DNA of 64,000 nt from Bacteroidales bacterium (lineage in GTDB: Bacteria > Bacteroidota > Bacteroidia > Bacteroidales > PUMT01): the NCBI GenBank assembly GCA_007125955.1, contig SLCF01000002.1, positions 1-64,000 on the forward strand. The letters run 5' to 3'. Below are positions 28,918 through 39,267 of this stretch, piece after piece. Numbering within the stretch: the first letter of the stretch is position 1; each line of letters starts with the position of its first letter. Both the position numbers and the translations under genes were made by a program. The notes below the pieces were generated by a model. It had not been told where the DNA came from. It did no database searches and saw nothing but the letters and a program-made list of their open reading frames with translations.

Positions 28918-30819
28918 TCAATAGGAACGGGCATCCCTCGATTCAATGAAATTTATGAAAGAGGTGTTTACAACTTTGTTTCCGCCCGGTGTGGGATAAT
29001 TCCCTGTAAAATACCAGTCTCCCGGATCGTTAGGGCAAGCCAGTCTGAGATTTTCAACTGACTGGAAGATAATGTCCACTTCAATGTTCATATCAGAAGG
29101 TTTAAGCAACCGGGAGATCTTTTCCGATATCTGCTCATTGGTGAACGGTCTGTAAAGCTCCTTTACATAGTTAACAATCTGGTCTTTTGGAAGGTTTTGC
29201 TGTTCCTTGGATTTGATGTATACCTCATTTATAACGTTACCCCTGCCGGTCTCTTTAAGCAGAGCTATTGCAGCCCTGAAAGCTACAAAATCACTCAGCT
29301 TTGTCATATCAATGCCATAGCAGTCAGGATACCTTATCTGGGGAGATGAAGAAACGACAATGATACGCCTGGGCTCAAGCCGTCCAAGTATTCTCAGTAT
29401 GCTTTGCTTAAGCGTGGTGCCCCTCACAATGGAATCGTCTATTATTACAAGATTGTCAACTCCCGGCTCAATAGTTCCGTAAGTTATATCATATACGTGA
29501 CCCACCAGATCGTTCCGCCCCTTTTCCCTTGTAATGAATGTACGCAATTTAACGTCTTTTACAGCTATACTTTCAATCCTCGGGCGACGGCCTATTATCT
29601 CTCCTATCTCCTTCTCTGAAAGATTCTCTCCACCCTCAATTATCTCCTTTGTTTTCTGCTTTATCATGTGATCCTCCACACCTTTCACCATGCCAAGGAA
29701 AGCCGACTCAGCGGTATTGGGCACATATGAAAAAACGGTGTTCTTAAAATCATTGTCAATAGTCCTTATTATAGCGGGGGTCAGAAGTTCGCCAAGTTTT
29801 TTCCTTTCACGGTATATATTCTCATCGCTGCCCCTGGAAAAATATATCCTCTCAAATGAGCAGGAGCTCCGTTTTTCAGGTGTTCTGACCTCCTCTTCAG
29901 AAACCCCGCCTTCCCGCGTCACTATCAGGGCATGTCCGGGTTTCAGCTCCTTTATCTGTGCTGAAGACACATTCATAACTGTTTGTATAACAGGCCGCTC
30001 TGATGCCGAAACAACAAATTCTTCGTCAGCATAATAGTATGCCGGCCTTATTCCCCATGGATCGCGGTTTACAAAAACATCACCGTGACCAAGGATACCG
30101 GCTATCACATAGCCGCCGTCCCAATCCCGGCTGGAATCCCTTAGTATATTGACCAGATTAAGATTTTCTTCAATCAGTGCAGATATCTTATTTGTAGGAA
30201 CCCCTTCTTTTTTGTATTTATGGTAAAGAAACTGGTTCTCTTCATCAAGGAAGTAGCCCATTTTTTCAAGAACGGTAACCGTGTCTGTATACTCCTTGGG
30301 ATGCTGTCCCAGGTCAATAAGTTTTGAAAACAACTCATCAACATTGGTAAGGTTAAAGTTCCCCGACAAAACCAGGTTCCTTGATTTCCAGTTGTTCTCC
30401 CTCATTACGGGATGTACATAATCTATACTGTTCTCTCCGAAAGTTTCATATCTCAGGTGGCCCAGATAAATATTGCCTGCAAAAGGGAGATGTTCACCTG
30501 CATAAGAGGGGTCCTCCAAAAGAGACGGGTTTTTTTGCCTTACTTTCTCATAGTTGGAATAGATATCCTGAAACACATCATTGATCGAAGTAGAGGAGTT
30601 GGAACGGCTCCTGAAGATATACTGTTTTCCCGGTTTTCTTCCGAGTTTGAGACTTACAACCCCTGCGCCGTCCTGTCCGCGGTTCCGTTGCTTTTCCATA
30701 AGTATGTAAAGCTTGTTCAGACCGTACATCCATGAACCGTACTTGAGCTGATAATATTCAAGGGGTTTGAGCAGGCGGATCATTGCAATTCCGCATTCAT
30801 GATTAATCACTTCAGACAT
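28918..30819 (-). CDS. Amidophosphoribosyltransferase-like protein (long 633-aa paralog)
   Basis: N-terminal HECGIAMI Ntn-type glutaminase segment; DPWGIRPAYYY; VIIDDSIVRGTTLKQSI PRPP motif. Confidence 0.85.
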   Translation of the reverse strand: MSEVINHECGIAMIRLLKPLEYYQLKYGSWMYGLNKLYILMEKQRNRGQDGAGVVSLKLGRKPGKQYIFRSRSNSSTSINDVFQDIYSNYEKVRQKNPSLLEDPSYAGEHLPFAGNIYLGHLRYETFGENSIDYVHPVMRENNWKSRNLVLSGNFNLTNVDELFSKLIDLGQHPKEYTDTVTVLEKMGYFLDEENQFLYHKYKKEGVPTNKISALIEENLNLVNILRDSSRDWDGGYVIAGILGHGDVFVNRDPWGIRPAYYYADEEFVVSASERPVIQTVMNVSSAQIKELKPGHALIVTREGGVSEEEVRTPEKRSSCSFERIYFSRGSDENIYRERKKLGELLTPAIIRTIDNDFKNTVFSYVPNTAESAFLGMVKGVEDHMIKQKTKEIIEGGENLSEKEIGEIIGRRPRIESIAVKDVKLRTFITREKGRNDLVGHVYDITYGTIEPGVDNLVIIDDSIVRGTTLKQSILRILGRLEPRRIIVVSSSPQIRYPDCYGIDMTKLSDFVAFRAAIALLKETGRGNVINEVYIKSKEQQNLPKDQIVNYVKELYRPFTNEQISEKISRLLKPSDMNIEVDIIFQSVENLRLACPNDPGDWYFTGNYPTPGGNKVVNTSFINFIESRDARSY

Positions 30820-30863
30820 TCAACAGTATATATGTTTTATAATTGTATAGCCAGGTTTCCCCT

Positions 30864-31298
30864 CTAATCCAGCGGCGGAAAATCTATTGTTGCACTTACA
30901 ATAAAAGCATGGGGATAATTACTGCTTATTTTCTGCAAAGTTTTCAGTGCCTCGCTTCTGGTCCTGAAGTCACCAACGTATACCTTGAAATTGGGCGGAT
31001 CATAATCCAGATGTGTCTTGATCTCAGGATACCTGTCATAAAACCGGGCACTCGTATCATTTGCATTGTTCCGGGCATTCTGTCCGGACTGTGAAAAAAT
31101 CCGGATCCGGAAACCCGGGATCCCGTCACTCTCCTTATTAATTGCTGCATGCCTCTTAAGCAACTCTTCAAGGCGGGCATCCTGTATGACATTTATCTCC
31201 CCTCTTCTCTCCTGGGAATAAAGATCACCTCCTTCCAAACCGGATATAAAACTAACAGTCAATGTTATCAATATGAATAAAATAATACGGCTTTCCAT
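30864..31298 (-). CDS. Exported SPOR-like domain protein
   Basis: Signal peptide; GFRIRIFSQSGQNARNNAND...PNFKVYVGDFRTRSEALKTLQKISSNYPHAFIV resembles SPOR. Confidence 0.75.
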   Translation of the reverse strand: MESRIILFILITLTVSFISGLEGGDLYSQERRGEINVIQDARLEELLKRHAAINKESDGIPGFRIRIFSQSGQNARNNANDTSARFYDRYPEIKTHLDYDPPNFKVYVGDFRTRSEALKTLQKISSNYPHAFIVSATIDFPPLD

Positions 31299-31473
31299 GA
31301 TATTTGCTTTCCGGTATACTTAATTCTCAAACCTGTTATAACGAGGGCAAAATTATAAATTTTATCTCAATACTGCATTTAAACGGAAGCAAAACTTCTT
31401 TTCTATAACGTATAAAGAAACCGGATTGGTTTATATGAACAAACCTGCAGTTATACAGATCACTAAACAGCAG

Positions 31474-31935
31474 TTAAAAATCAATCCTTATTGTTTCACT
31501 TACATAAAATGTGCGGCTGTATAAAAAGGCCCTCATTTTTAAACTGCCTTTTATTTCAATATCAGCACTTTTCTGAAAAAATATGCTCATAAGCGAGCTG
31601 CTGCCCCCTGTCAGACTTTCAAGGTAAAGGGTGCCGGTTAATGAGTAAACACCTGATGACCTGCCGGGTATTGCAATATTTCGGGGATTTGCAATATTTC
31701 CAAGATTTATCCCGTCGTAAAATATATCAAGATCGGCTTCGGTAACCCTGACACGATAGCGGTTGGGGTTTTCAACCGGAACATCCATCTCAAACTCTAT
31801 TCCGCTTCCTGTGAACCGGATCAGCTCAAAATTTTTAATATCGCCCACTTCAACCTCTTCAATTCTGGTACAGCCTGAACTCAGGAGAACAGACCCCGTC
31901 AGGCTTATTAAAAAAAACACGCGTAATAGAGTCAT
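31474..31935 (-). CDS. LEA-type-2-like lipoprotein
   Basis: Lipobox LLSSGC; FEMDVPVENPNRYRVRVTEADLDIFYDGINLGN resembles the LEA14/WHy fold. Confidence 0.65.
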   Translation of the reverse strand: MTLLRVFFLISLTGSVLLSSGCTRIEEVEVGDIKNFELIRFTGSGIEFEMDVPVENPNRYRVRVTEADLDIFYDGINLGNIANPRNIAIPGRSSGVYSLTGTLYLESLTGGSSSLMSIFFQKSADIEIKGSLKMRAFLYSRTFYVSETIRIDF

Positions 31936-32232
31936 CTTAATTTTTTTTTTCTGACCTGAAAATTACTAAAAAAATATTCATTCACCACTTTCCTGTAATG
32001 CTAATTGATTTGAAAAAAAAGAGGGATTCTATTAATAATTTGGGGATTCCTCGTTATTTAAGTTTTTTGCAACCGTAAACAGCATAACGTTTTACTTTTT
32101 CATTCCGTATTAACAATGATCATTTTTTTTAATATGTTTGTGTCTGTTTAAAATGTGCATTTTTTTGAATGAGGATCTTCTCCTTAATATGAAATAATTT
32201 ACTTTTAAGTTTTTAAATCAAAAAACAGAGTA

Positions 32233-33765
32233 ATGGAAAGAAAAACTCTTTTTTCCCGCATTTTCGTAAAATCACTCGATTACATAGAATATATAGGCAA
32301 CAAGCTGCCCCACCCTGCCACTATCTTTGCATTGCTGGCAGGGTCTGTCATTCTGATCTCTCTTGTTACACACCTGTTAGGAGTTTCAGCTATTCACCCT
32401 GTTGACGAAAGCCTCATAACAGTGAACAATCTTTTGAGCAGCGACGGACTGCGCTGGATGTACACCAACATACTTGACAATTTCCTTCGCTTTCCTCCGC
32501 TTGGTTATGTTCTAGTAGTAATGGTCGGAATAGGACTGGCCGAGGGAACAGGACTTTTCTCCGTTCTGATCAGATCCCTTGTTTTGAGCGCACCTCCAAA
32601 ACTTATTACCGCTGCGGTTGTTTTTGCAGGTGTTGTTTCGGGAGTAGCCGTGGAAGCGGGTTATGTTGTGCTGATACCTTTGGGAGCAATGATTTTTCAT
32701 GCTCTGGGACGCCATCCCATGGCAGGGCTTGCAGCTGCATTTTGCGGTGTTAGCGCAGGTTTTGGGGCAAACATAGTGATAGGCTCTATTGACCCTATTC
32801 TTGCAGGTATTTCCACTTCCGCAGCACAGCTCATAATTCCTGATATGGTTATCAATCCTGCCGTTAACTATTATTTCATGATAATCTCAAGTTTCGTTGT
32901 TGTTGTGGTAGGCACATATGTAACAGAAGGTATCGTGGAGCCAAGACTGGGAAAATACGATGGCAATACTGAAAAATTCAAAATAGAACAGCTGTCAGCT
33001 CCAGAGAAGAAGGGGCTCAGATGGGCAGGGGTATCGATGGTTATATTCCTGGTGATCCTTGCCTTAACGATCATTCCATCAAATGGCCTGCTGCGTGATC
33101 CGGAAACCGGATCTGTTCTTCACTCTCCCTTTTTCGACGGTATAATAATAGGCATTCTTCTCTTCTTCTTTATTCCCGCGCTGATATACGGAAGTATCGT
33201 TGGGACCGTCAGAAACGACAAGGATGTAATGAAACACATAATCAAATCCATGAGCGGTATGGGCAGCTATATTGTGCTTGTATTCTTTGCAGCGCAGTTC
33301 GTATACTTTTTCAGCTATTCAAATCTCGGATTGATCATTGCAATAAAAGGGGCTGCCGGATTAACCGAGATTGGACTTACAGGCCCATTGCTGATAGCTG
33401 CATTTGTTGTGCTTTCTGCTTTTATTAACCTTTTCATGGGAAGTGCCTCGGCAAAATGGGCTATTATTGCCCCGGTATTTATACCAATGCTGATGCTGCT
33501 GGAGAACCCTTACCACCCTGGCGTAACCCAGGCAGCATTCAGGATAGGCGATTCACTCACGAACCTGATAACGCCAATGATGAGCTACTTTGCCCTTATC
33601 GTAACCTTCGCCCAGAAATATGATGAAAGGTACGGAATAGGGACAATAATATCTACCATGCTGCCTTATACCGTAATACTTGGAATTATATGGATTGGTG
33701 TAATGATGATATGGATGTGGCTGGGGATACCGCTAGGGCCTGACGGACCGTTATTTATTAATTAG
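32233..33765 (+). CDS. AbgT family transporter
   Basis: 510 aa polytopic; NKLPHPATIFALLAGSVIL, FINLFMGSASAKWAIIAPVFIPMLM typical of AbgT/p-aminobenzoyl-glutamate transporters. Confidence 0.93.
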   Translation: MERKTLFSRIFVKSLDYIEYIGNKLPHPATIFALLAGSVILISLVTHLLGVSAIHPVDESLITVNNLLSSDGLRWMYTNILDNFLRFPPLGYVLVVMVGIGLAEGTGLFSVLIRSLVLSAPPKLITAAVVFAGVVSGVAVEAGYVVLIPLGAMIFHALGRHPMAGLAAAFCGVSAGFGANIVIGSIDPILAGISTSAAQLIIPDMVINPAVNYYFMIISSFVVVVVGTYVTEGIVEPRLGKYDGNTEKFKIEQLSAPEKKGLRWAGVSMVIFLVILALTIIPSNGLLRDPETGSVLHSPFFDGIIIGILLFFFIPALIYGSIVGTVRNDKDVMKHIIKSMSGMGSYIVLVFFAAQFVYFFSYSNLGLIIAIKGAAGLTEIGLTGPLLIAAFVVLSAFINLFMGSASAKWAIIAPVFIPMLMLLENPYHPGVTQAAFRIGDSLTNLITPMMSYFALIVTFAQKYDERYGIGTIISTMLPYTVILGIIWIGVMMIWMWLGIPLGPDGPLFIN

Positions 33766-34508
33766 CCTTCCATTGCCCGGATCACCTCATCAGTGACATC
33801 CAGGTTGTGGTAAACATTTTGAACGTCATCGTCGTATTCAAGCTCTTCAATTATCCTGAGGACTTTAACTGCATCTTCAGTATCAAGCTGTTTATACTCC
33901 ATTGGTATTCTCTGAAGCTCAGCATTTTCCGGTTCTGTTTCCATCGCCTCAAGCTGTTTTCTCACTTTCCCGAATGTTTCAAGTGAAGTGGTAATTATAA
34001 GATATTCACCTTCATAATCAAGGTCTTCAGCTCCCGCATCAATTATTTCCAGCTCGAACATCTCCTTGTCACTTATCCGCTCTTTTGGTACAGTTATTAT
34101 ACCTTTTCTTTCAAAAAGGAATCCTACCGAACCGTTTGTAGCCAGATTCCCTCCCCTCTTGTTGAAAATTGCCCTTATGTTTCCAACAGTACGCTGATTA
34201 TTGTCAGTTAGTGATTCAATAAAAACAGCTATTCCGTTAGGGGCATAACCTTCATAAGTCACTTCCTGCAGGTCGGACGGATCCCTGTTCGCCTTGTTTA
34301 CAGCTCTCTCTATATTATCCTTGGGCATATTGGCCCCTTTTGCATTGGCTATGGCCAGACGTAGCCTGGGATTGGATTCAGGATCTGCCCCCCCTTCCCT
34401 TACTGCAATATCTATCTCTTTAACAAGACTTGAAAATATCTTGGAGCGCTTGGCATCCTGTGCCCCTTTTTTCCTTTTTATAGTTGACCACTTACTGTGT
34501 CCTGACAT
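33762..34508 (-). CDS. yebC: YebC/PmpR-family protein
   Basis: MSGHSKWSTIKRKKGAQDAKRSKIFSSLVKEI; YEGYAPNGIAVFIESLTDNNQRT. Confidence 0.96.
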   Translation of the reverse strand: MSGHSKWSTIKRKKGAQDAKRSKIFSSLVKEIDIAVREGGADPESNPRLRLAIANAKGANMPKDNIERAVNKANRDPSDLQEVTYEGYAPNGIAVFIESLTDNNQRTVGNIRAIFNKRGGNLATNGSVGFLFERKGIITVPKERISDKEMFELEIIDAGAEDLDYEGEYLIITTSLETFGKVRKQLEAMETEPENAELQRIPMEYKQLDTEDAVKVLRIIEELEYDDDVQNVYHNLDVTDEVIRAMEG

Positions 34509-34552
34509 AGCTGATCATATTTGTTTAACCGCTTTCAACCTTGCTTACCATG

Positions 34553-34560
34553 CAAAGATA
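34553..34560 (-). promoter_or_regulatory. Candidate -7 element TATCTTTG upstream of yebC
   Basis: Complement reads TATCTTTG (TAnnTTTG) 45-52 nt upstream of the yebC ATG. Confidence 0.45.
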
Positions 34561-34686
34561 AATTATATTTTCCATCTGATGAACAACCTCCGGTGAGATC
34601 TGTTTGCTGCATAATAGAAAACTGTTGATTGCAGGATAGAGAGCTATTTAATGCCCCGGGCAGTTAATGAATGCATGAAAAATGGC

Positions 34687-34694
34687 TATCTTTG
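34687..34694 (+). promoter_or_regulatory. Candidate -7 element TATCTTTG upstream of miaB
   Basis: TAnnTTTG match ~18-25 nt before the ATG at 34712. Confidence 0.45.
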
Positions 34695-34711
34695 CATAAA
34701 TTTTCAGATCT

Positions 34712-36106
34712 ATGTCCCGGAATTTGGAATTTGATGAGAATATGTGCGGAGCTGCAGAAACAGGTCAGAAGCAACTGAAACTGTTTGTCGAAACATTCGG
34801 CTGCCAGATGAATGGCAACGACAGTGAAGTGGTTGTATCTGTGATGCGAGACAACGGGTTTGTACTGACAGCTGATCCGGAAAATGCCGATGTGATTCTC
34901 ATGAACACCTGTGCAATAAGGGAAAATGCAGAAAAAAAGGCGCTTAACAGACTCATGCATTTTATTCAGGAAAAGAGAAAGCGGCCGGGTTTGAAAGTCG
35001 GTGTCATCGGTTGTATGGCAGCAGGCCTGAAAGAGAAACTGAAGAAAAACGGAAGCCAGGTTGATATAATTGCGGGGCCCGATTCCTACCGTCAGCTCCC
35101 TTCACTTATTCAGGAAGCGGACGGCGGGCAGCAGGCTGTAAACATATTGCTGAGCCGCGAAGAAACCTACGCAGACATTAGTCCGGTAAGAATGGACAAG
35201 AACGGTGTTTCTTCATTCGTTTCCATTATGAGGGGGTGCAACAATTTCTGTTCCTATTGTGTAGTGCCACGTACCAGGGGAAGGGAAAGGAGCCGTAACC
35301 CGCATTCCGTTTTCCGTGAAGTGGAAAAACTCGCTGAACAAGGATACAGGGAGGTAACCCTTCTCGGACAAAATGTCAACTCTTACAGATGGAAAGAGGA
35401 AAGTACCGGAAAAGAAATTGATTTTGCGGGACTGATCAGCCGGGTTGCCAGTGTGTCAATGGATATGAGAGTCCGTTTCTCCACCTCCCACCCAAAGGAT
35501 ATAAGCGACAGGCTTCTTTATACAATTGCTGAACACAACAACATATGCAGGCACATTCACCTGCCTGTCCAGTCTGGCAGCACACGAATCCTGAATTTGA
35601 TGAACAGGGGCTACAGCCGTAAGAGTTACCTCGAAAGAGTAAATGCCGCGAAAAAAATTATACCGGGATGTTCAGTTTCAACTGATATTATTGCAGGCTT
35701 CTGCTCCGAAACGGAAGAAGACCATCATGAAACCATGACTCTTATGGAAGAGGCAGGTTTTGATTTTGCTTTCATGTTTAAGTACTCAGAAAGACCCGGC
35801 ACAGCTGCCGCCAAAAACCTTCCGGATGATGTTGCCGGAGATGTCAAGACCCGCAGGCTGAACGAAATTATTGAACTGCAAAACAGGCTCTCTTCCGAAA
35901 GCAATAAAAAAGAGGAGGGAAAGACATACACAGTCCTTGCAGAAGGAAAATCGAAAAAATCCCCGCTTGAACTGTTCGGAAGAACATCACATAACAAGGT
36001 TGCAGTCTTCCCGGAAGGCAACATTAAACCGGGTGATTACGCCGATATCGTAATCACCGGATATACCTCAGCAACACTTATAGGCCGCATCAGAAATAGA
36101 AGCTGA
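34712..36106 (+). CDS. miaB: tRNA-2-methylthio-N6-dimethylallyladenosine synthase
   Basis: VETFGCQMNGNDSE; FVSIMRGCNNFCSYCVVPRTRGRERSR radical-SAM CxxxCxxC; C-terminal TRAM domain. Confidence 0.96.
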   Translation: MSRNLEFDENMCGAAETGQKQLKLFVETFGCQMNGNDSEVVVSVMRDNGFVLTADPENADVILMNTCAIRENAEKKALNRLMHFIQEKRKRPGLKVGVIGCMAAGLKEKLKKNGSQVDIIAGPDSYRQLPSLIQEADGGQQAVNILLSREETYADISPVRMDKNGVSSFVSIMRGCNNFCSYCVVPRTRGRERSRNPHSVFREVEKLAEQGYREVTLLGQNVNSYRWKEESTGKEIDFAGLISRVASVSMDMRVRFSTSHPKDISDRLLYTIAEHNNICRHIHLPVQSGSTRILNLMNRGYSRKSYLERVNAAKKIIPGCSVSTDIIAGFCSETEEDHHETMTLMEEAGFDFAFMFKYSERPGTAAAKNLPDDVAGDVKTRRLNEIIELQNRLSSESNKKEEGKTYTVLAEGKSKKSPLELFGRTSHNKVAVFPEGNIKPGDYADIVITGYTSATLIGRIRNRS

Positions 36107-36815
36107 AACTCGCCCATGCCGGGAGGCCGACCGGGAAAGTTTTTGCAATATCCTTCGAGTTAATGAAGGAGATGTCAAAAGAGGTGTTTTCCCCGATAAA
36201 CCTCACACCATAAGTAAACAGAGCATAATTGCTATCCCCTGTTGGGAAAATCCAGTTTTCACTGACAAGGCCAATCCTGCGGGAAAGTCGTGTCATACCG
36301 CTAAGAGTAATAACCGGCTCATTTGAAAATTCATCCTGTAGAAAAGCCCATCCTGCACCTATTGAAATATTGCTTTTATCGAAATGATATGTTCCCACAC
36401 CATAAGCTATACCTCCATGCGCCTCGCTGGCAATGACTGAAGCATTCAGGTAATGAACCCCGGCTCCGAGCGAAAAATTTTCAGACAGCTCTAAACCGAT
36501 TTTCGGAAGAACCAGCAAAATAGGATTGCCGCTGAACGTGGAAATCGCCTCGAATCCCACGCCAAGAGAAAACCAGTCAGTTAACCCGTAATGTGCGGAA
36601 TTGAAAAATATGAGCACATTCTGGTAATAACCGCTCCCTTTCTCAATATTCCTGCCTGTCTGGCTTATCAAATATCTTTCTGTGGAAGGATCCTCATACC
36701 AGTCATTTTGAGCTGAAACCTGCTGTGCCGAAATACCGGCATTAATGAAGCATAAAGCTGCGATCAATATTATATACCTGCTCATATTATTAAATATTAG
36801 TTTATAAACAGGCAA
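36090..36815 (-). CDS. Exported hypothetical protein, likely outer-membrane beta-barrel
   Basis: 241 aa; signal peptide ending NAGISAQQ; repetitive amphipathic beta pattern ending SFSFYF. Confidence 0.6.
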   Translation of the reverse strand: MPVYKLIFNNMSRYIILIAALCFINAGISAQQVSAQNDWYEDPSTERYLISQTGRNIEKGSGYYQNVLIFFNSAHYGLTDWFSLGVGFEAISTFSGNPILLVLPKIGLELSENFSLGAGVHYLNASVIASEAHGGIAYGVGTYHFDKSNISIGAGWAFLQDEFSNEPVITLSGMTRLSRRIGLVSENWIFPTGDSNYALFTYGVRFIGENTSFDISFINSKDIAKTFPVGLPAWASFSFYF

Positions 36816-36905
36816 TTTAAGGAAGAATTAAACAAAATGCAATTAAATTATACCTGGCATGTGAAGAGAGCAGCTTTTTAGTGCTCAGATCATTTGCCAA
36901 ACCGG

Positions 36906-38654
36906 TTATTCATCCAGGTTTAATCCCAGCTCTTTCAGCTGATTCCCTGAAACGGGTGAAGGGGTGTTTATCATCACATCACGGCCTGCATTGTTTTTCG
37001 GGAAAGCAATATAATCGCGAATTGATTCTGATCCGCCGAAAAGAGCCACCCAGCGGTCAAATCCAAAGGCAACCCCGCCATGGGGAGGTGCTCCGTAACG
37101 AAATGCATCCATGAAGAACCCGAACTGATCATGCGCATCCTTTTCCGAAAAACCAAGCACTTCAAACATTTTTTTCTGCATCGCCGAATTATGTATTCGT
37201 ACAGACCCCCCTCCTATCTCAACACCGTTTATTACCAGATCATATGCATTGGCGCGTACCGCGCCGGGATCCTTATCCAGAAGCGGCAAATCCTCAGCCT
37301 TTGGAGAAGTAAACGGATGGTGCATCGCATAAAATCTTTCCGTTTCATCATCCCATTCCAGAAGAGGAAAGTCGACCACCCAAAGGGGGGCAAATTCCCC
37401 TTCCTTTCGCATGCCCAGATCCTCTCCAACCTTGAGTCTCAACTCACATAAAGCTTTGAGAGTTTGGCCTTTTTCACCCGAAAGAATAAGCAGCAGGTCG
37501 CCTTCCCGGGCATCAAATTGGCGCATCCAGCCGCTTATCTGCTCCCCTGAAAAGAACTTGTCGACAGACGACTTAAAAGTGCCGTCCTCATTGAATCTTG
37601 CATATATCATTCCTTTTGCTCCCAGCTGGGGCTTCCTTACAAAAGAGGTGAGCAGATCGATCTGCTTTCTTGTAAAAGAAGCTCCTCCCCTCACGCAAAT
37701 GCCGCCTGTATAGGATGCATCATCGAAAATTGCAAATCCTCCACCCTTTACACTTCCTGTTATCTCCTTTATCCTCATCCCGAAACGGATATCAGGCTTG
37801 TCAGTTCCGTAGCTTTCCACAGCCTCCCTGTAAGATATGCGGGGAAAAGGACCGTTGAAGTCTGTTCCCTTAACCTTGATGAAAAGGTGCTTTGCAAGTC
37901 CTTCAAATGTCTTTAGCACATCATCCTGTTCAACAAACGACATTTCACAATCCACCTGGGTGAACTCCGGCTGCCGGTCTGCCCTCAGGTCTTCATCCCG
38001 GAAGCATTTGACTATCTGGTAATACCTGTCATACCCTGAAACCATAAGGAGTTGCTTGAACATCTGGGGCGACTGGGGAAGAGCATAAAACTCTCCCGGG
38101 CTCATCCTTGACGGTACAACAAAATCACGCGCCCCTTCCGGAGTGGATTTGATCAGAACAGGCGTTTCAACTTCAATAAAATCAATGGTATTAAGGTATG
38201 ACCTTACCTCGGATGCCATTTTGTGTCGCAACAGCAAATTCTTCTTTAACGGCTCTCTTCGCAGGTCAATATAACGGTATTTCATTCTCAGCTCTTCACC
38301 CCCGTCAGTATCATCCTCTATGGTAAAAGGTGGCAGTTCCGAGGGGTTCAGTACGGAAAGGGCAGATACTTCCATTTCAATTTCTCCGGTCGGGATATTT
38401 GGATTTTTGTTGCTCCGCTCACGAACCTTGCCGGTTGCCGAAATTACATACTCCCTTCCCAGCTCTCTTGCTTCGTTGCAAAGGCCGGGGTCTCCCTCCA
38501 TATCGAAAACCAGCTGCGTAATGCCGTACCTGTCACGCAAATCAATAAAAGTCATCCCTCCCAGGTTTCGGGAACGCTGAACCCAGCCGCAAAGAGTCAC
38601 CTCCTTGCCGGCATTATTTTTATTAAGTTCTCCACAAGTATGTGTTCTGTACAT
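36906..38654 (-). CDS. aspS: Aspartyl-tRNA synthetase
   Basis: Start at ATG 38654 ([12 protein letters not shown]); [61 protein letters not shown]. Confidence 0.97.
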   Translation of the reverse strand: MYRTHTCGELNKNNAGKEVTLCGWVQRSRNLGGMTFIDLRDRYGITQLVFDMEGDPGLCNEARELGREYVISATGKVRERSNKNPNIPTGEIEMEVSALSVLNPSELPPFTIEDDTDGGEELRMKYRYIDLRREPLKKNLLLRHKMASEVRSYLNTIDFIEVETPVLIKSTPEGARDFVVPSRMSPGEFYALPQSPQMFKQLLMVSGYDRYYQIVKCFRDEDLRADRQPEFTQVDCEMSFVEQDDVLKTFEGLAKHLFIKVKGTDFNGPFPRISYREAVESYGTDKPDIRFGMRIKEITGSVKGGGFAIFDDASYTGGICVRGGASFTRKQIDLLTSFVRKPQLGAKGMIYARFNEDGTFKSSVDKFFSGEQISGWMRQFDAREGDLLLILSGEKGQTLKALCELRLKVGEDLGMRKEGEFAPLWVVDFPLLEWDDETERFYAMHHPFTSPKAEDLPLLDKDPGAVRANAYDLVINGVEIGGGSVRIHNSAMQKKMFEVLGFSEKDAHDQFGFFMDAFRYGAPPHGGVAFGFDRWVALFGGSESIRDYIAFPKNNAGRDVMINTPSPVSGNQLKELGLNLDE

Positions 38655-38760
38655 TTTCTTAAAATTTGTTATCTTGCGAAAATAAGAAGAATTTTGCACT
38701 TACTTCAAGTCCCCCTGATAAAAATGTGAAGGCATATTCCACATAACAAGGCAGAAATAA

Positions 38761-39210
38761 ATGGTTTTACACTCTTTGGGTGATGAATATTTCATGAAGG
38801 AAGCTTTGAAAGAAGCACGTAAAGCATTTGAAAAGGATGAAGTTCCTGTCGGTGCGGTTATTGTCTGCAACGAAACCATAATTGCGCGAGCGCACAACCT
38901 TACGGAAACATTGAATGACGCAACCGCTCATGCCGAAATGCAGGCCCTTACAGCCGCATCAAACTACCTCGGGGCAAAATACCTGAAAGACTGTACACTG
39001 TATGTTACAGTCGAGCCCTGTAATATGTGTGCGGGGGCTTCTTACTGGACTCAGATAAGCAGAATTGTATACGGGGCAAGAGATGAGAAAAGGGGTTTTG
39101 CAAAAACCGGAAACTCCTTATTGCATCCTAAAACCTCTGTTTCCAAAGGGTTTCTTGAACCGGAATGTTCCGGACTGATGGAGGAGTTTTTCAGAAGTAA
39201 AAGAAAATGA
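38761..39210 (+). CDS. tadA: tRNA-specific adenosine deaminase
   Basis: DEVPVGAVIV, ATAHAEMQAL (HAE), VEPCNMCAGA (PCxxC). Confidence 0.95.
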   Translation: MVLHSLGDEYFMKEALKEARKAFEKDEVPVGAVIVCNETIIARAHNLTETLNDATAHAEMQALTAASNYLGAKYLKDCTLYVTVEPCNMCAGASYWTQISRIVYGARDEKRGFAKTGNSLLHPKTSVSKGFLEPECSGLMEEFFRSKRK

Positions 39211-39267
39211 GATAATGCAAACTGACATACACATCTTTTAAAATAACCCAAACCAAACATTTAAAAA

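Noticed and set aside
31936-32232. AT-rich 297-bp region before the AbgT gene checked for small RNA or riboswitch
   Set aside because: Only A/T runs and weak repeats (GGGATTC-type) seen; no convincing stem or conserved RNA motif.
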